From Limnobacter thiooxidans (GTDB taxonomy: Bacteria; Pseudomonadota; Gammaproteobacteria; Burkholderiales; Burkholderiaceae_B): DNA of 64,000 bases. The position numbers and the translations under genes were made by a program. The notes beneath the pieces were generated by a model. It did no database searches. It was not told the DNA's origin and saw only the letters and a program-made list of their open reading frames with translations. The stretch is taken from contig NZ_AP028947.1 of NCBI RefSeq assembly GCF_036323495.1, positions 1,116,001 to 1,180,000 on the forward strand. Reading direction: 5' to 3'. Positions 62,171 through 64,000 of the stretch are shown one piece after another (the first letter of the stretch is position 1; the number at the start of each line of letters is the position of its first letter).

Positions 62171-62365
62171 GTAAAACTGGATTTGCAAGTGTTCGCACGC
62201 TGCCCAATCAGAAAACTTGCCGACTTTGTGCGCAGGGCCTTGCGGTCGCGAAGCGAAAGCCAGGACCCGACCATGTTTTTTGTCGGGACTGGCTTAGCGA
62301 GGAACAAGCGCAAAGGCGAAATGCCAAGTTTTCGGGCAGTAGCGACACTGCAAATTCGGTTTTTA
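62171..62365. repeat. Large palindromic element 4 (before the NarL-type regulator)
   Basis: Far arms GTAAAACTGGATTTGCA (62171-62187) against TGCAAATTCGGTTTTTA (62349-62365). Outer core arms GAAAACTTG/CAAGTTTTC (62211-62219, 62325-62333). Inner arms AGCCAGGACCCGAC/GTCGGGACTGGCT (62258-62271, 62282-62294) with loop CATGTTTTTT. Side hairpin TCGC-GAA-GCGA just before the inner stem. Orientation as element 2. Core 123 bp, the same length as element 1. Confidence 0.82.
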
Positions 62366-62448
62366 AAAACAGCTGCAGCGACCCTGCAAATCCAGTTCTA
62401 AAAACAGCGGCAGCTACACTGCAAATCCAGTTCAACAAACCAGTCTGC
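62341..62448. repeat. Three tandem 35-37 bp repeats
   Basis: Units at 62341-62376, 62377-62411 and 62412-62448, each reading AGC.ACxCTGCAAAT..GGTT or CAGTT, then AAAAACAGC.GC or a variant. They partly overlap the far arm of element 4 and end just before the stop codon of the regulator at 62457. Confidence 0.78.
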
Positions 62449-62456
62449 AGCGCCAG

Positions 62457-63086
62457 TTAAATCAACCCATTCTCCAGTGCGTATCTCGTCAGTTCACCAT
62501 TGGTTTTCATCCGCATTTTTTCCAGAATCCTGGCCCTGTAAACACTCACGGTTTTTGGGCTCAGTGACAACTCATCCGCAATTTCGCTCAACTTTTTACC
62601 CGACGCAATCATGCGGATTGTCTGAAACTCGCGGTCACTCAGCGTCGCGTGCAAAGGCTTTTCGGAGTCTTCCGTTAAATGGCTGGCTAGCGATTCGGCC
62701 AGTTCCGCCGTAATGTATTTTCTTCCTGCTGCAATCACCTGGATTGCGTCGACCAATTTTTCGGGCGCCGTGTTTTTGGTAAGGTAGCCCGATGCACCTG
62801 CCTTCAAACAGCGCACCGCGTATTGGTCTTCCGGGTGCATGGACAGCATAAGGATTTTCAGGGCAGGGTACTTGTCTTTCAAAATCTTGACAATGTCCAC
62901 CCCATTCTTGCCCGGCATGGAAATGTCCAGAATGGCCACATCCACTGGCTGTGTCGTCATGGCTTTCATGATTTCGGAATATTCACCGGCCTGAGCAACC
63001 ACCTGCACAAAACCGGTCTCGTCCAGCAACTGCTTCAAGCTGCCCCGAAGCAATGCGTGGTCATCTGCCAGCAATACCTTAATCAT
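62457..63086 (-). CDS. NarL/FixJ-type response regulator
   Basis: 209 aa: receiver domain with Asp8/Asp9, phospho-acceptor Asp54 (VAILDISMPGKNG) and Lys in GYLTKNTAPEK, then a LuxR-type helix-turn-helix (LSDREFQTIRMIASGKKLSEIADELSLSPKTVSVYRARILEKMRMKTNGEL). Start at ATG 63086, overlapping the kinase stop by 8 nt, with GAGG 6 nt upstream; longer frames upstream lie inside the kinase gene. Targets are unknown; control of motility or of flg expression is only suggested by position. Confidence 0.92.
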   Translation of the reverse strand: MIKVLLADDHALLRGSLKQLLDETGFVQVVAQAGEYSEIMKAMTTQPVDVAILDISMPGKNGVDIVKILKDKYPALKILMLSMHPEDQYAVRCLKAGASGYLTKNTAPEKLVDAIQVIAAGRKYITAELAESLASHLTEDSEKPLHATLSDREFQTIRMIASGKKLSEIADELSLSPKTVSVYRARILEKMRMKTNGELTRYALENGLI

Positions 63087-64000
63087 TTTCTGCCTCGTCT
63101 GTCTGATTGCCTCTTGGGATTGAAACCATGACCGTGGTTCCTGATCCCGTTGATCCACTGACATCGACCCAGCCGTCAAAAGCGGCAACCCGCTCCTGCA
63201 TGCCCCGAAGGCCAAATGAAGTGTCTTTTAATTTATCAGCATTCTCGATGCCGCGGCCATTATCTCGAACCTCTAACGATAGTTCATTTTCAGTGACAAA
63301 CAACTCCACATCAACCCTAGTGGCTTGTGCATGTTTCACAATATTGGTCAAAGCCTCTTGTAGGATGCGAAACAAGGCAGTGCTCAGCTCGGGATCCAGT
63401 TGTAATTCTTCCACATTGCTCTGAAATTCCCCCTGAATCTGGGTGCGCTTCTGAAAATCTTTCATCTGCCAGTCTAGCGCGGGAATCAAGCCGTAGTCCA
63501 AAATTCCGGGGCGCAGGTCTTTGGCAATCCGCTGACTGCTGGCCAGCAAATGTTCAATCAATTCCAGCATGTCGTCCAGCTTTTCTGCAGCGGGTGTGTC
63601 CAGACTCAAATTCTTGTTCAACCACGCTACGTCCGCTTTCAGTTTGGTGAGCGAGCCGCCCATGTCGTCGTGAATCTCACGAGCAATCGCACCGCGTTCC
63701 TGTTCTCGTCGTTTTTCGAATTCAGTGGTGACCCTTCTCAACTCGGTTTGCGCGTTCAGCAAATGGTTTTCTGCTTCCTTGCGGTCTGAAATATCCAGCA
63801 ATACGCCATCCCAGACAAACATGTTGCCCCGTGCCTTGGCCACTGCATTCATCAGCACCCAGCGCTCGGAATACTTCCCATGCGGCTTCAGACGACCTTC
63901 CCATGTCAGGTGGGCGCCTGCCTGTGGAGGCTCAAGCAACATCTCGAAAAGACTTGCAGCATCATCAGCTGCAAACTGCTCAAAAAAATAATTCGGATTT
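63079..64000 (-). CDS. PAS sensor histidine kinase (NarX/DesK type), 5' end outside the window
   Basis: The visible part is about 307 codons and remains open to the window edge, so the N-terminus is missing. It contains the end of a PAS domain (WEGRLKPHGKYSERWVLMNAV, VWDGVLLDISDRKEAE), a HisKA_3 domain with phospho-His in AREIHDDMGGSLTKLKADV, and an ATPase domain (LTNIVKHAQATRV, VRDNGRGI, SFGLRGMQERV). It forms a two-gene operon with the NarL-type regulator at 62457. Confidence 0.9.
   Translation of the reverse strand, partial: NPNYFFEQFAADDAASLFEMLLEPPQAGAHLTWEGRLKPHGKYSERWVLMNAVAKARGNMFVWDGVLLDISDRKEAENHLLNAQTELRRVTTEFEKRREQERGAIAREIHDDMGGSLTKLKADVAWLNKNLSLDTPAAEKLDDMLELIEHLLASSQRIAKDLRPGILDYGLIPALDWQMKDFQKRTQIQGEFQSNVEELQLDPELSTALFRILQEALTNIVKHAQATRVDVELFVTENELSLEVRDNGRGIENADKLKDTSFGLRGMQERVAAFDGWVDVSGSTGSGTTVMVSIPRGNQTDEAEND

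Noticed and set aside
62053..62448. Regularly spaced short repeats that could suggest a CRISPR array
   Set aside because: Units are directly abutting and degenerate, with no unique spacers and no cas genes. They are plain tandem repeats.

Overview
The window looks like chromosomal DNA of a free-living, motile betaproteobacterium, most likely Burkholderiales. The evidence is FlhDC as master regulator, CheZ, FlhF-FliA, the gene order and the protein styles. A Limnobacter-like genus is a guess from overall resemblance and cannot be proved here. No rRNA, tRNA, CRISPR array, transposase or phage gene was seen.

Layout. (1) 225-4788: an ectoine/5-hydroxyectoine operon, ectABCD, with 4-nt ATGA overlaps and a sodium:solute symporter gene behind it. 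(2) 4941-7429: a membrane sensor kinase with a degenerate catalytic domain, overlapping a stand-alone receiver protein. (3) 7449-18900, minus strand: fliF-G-H-I-J-K-L-M-N-O-P-Q-R, the basal body, C-ring and export apparatus. fliE is divergent at 19124, and the shared gap holds a good candidate FlhDC box. (4) 19519-21057: a HerA/DUF853-type ATPase. (5) 21074-26309, minus strand: flaG-fliD-fliS-fliT, a second FliK-like gene, an FlhB-C-terminal-like gene and ycgR. (6) 26493-30834, minus strand: four flagellin genes in an A-B-A-B arrangement, each with a recognisable sigma-28 promoter. (7) 31284-40440, plus strand: flhDC, motAB (own sigma-28 promoter), cheV-Y-Z-A and a chemoreceptor. (8) A free-standing Hpt protein, then flhB, flhA, flhF, a degenerate flhG and fliA, and a sensor kinase split by an in-frame TGA together with its receiver. 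(9) flgA-flgM-flgN (minus) divergent from flgBCDEFGHIJKL (52128-61680). (10) A repeat-rich gap, then a NarL-type regulator and its kinase, which runs off the window.

How it works together. FlhDC should activate the middle genes (fliE/fliF, flgA/flgB). FliA then reads the sigma-28 promoters found here before flaG, the four flagellins, motA and flgM. FlgM holds FliA back until it is exported. CheA, CheV, CheY and CheZ give a chemotaxis core, but cheW, cheR and cheB are not in the window.

The least ordinary things are: a family of four large imperfect palindromes (core 123-137 bp) placed as inverted pairs in two gaps (flhB-flhA and after flgL), each with a poly-T loop and a side hairpin; an FlhG that keeps its FlhF-activating N-terminus but has lost its P-loop; a second FliK/FlhB-like switch pair; the nonsense-split kinase; a kinase without recognisable ATP-binding boxes; and a chemoreceptor with its probable sensor domain at the C-terminus.
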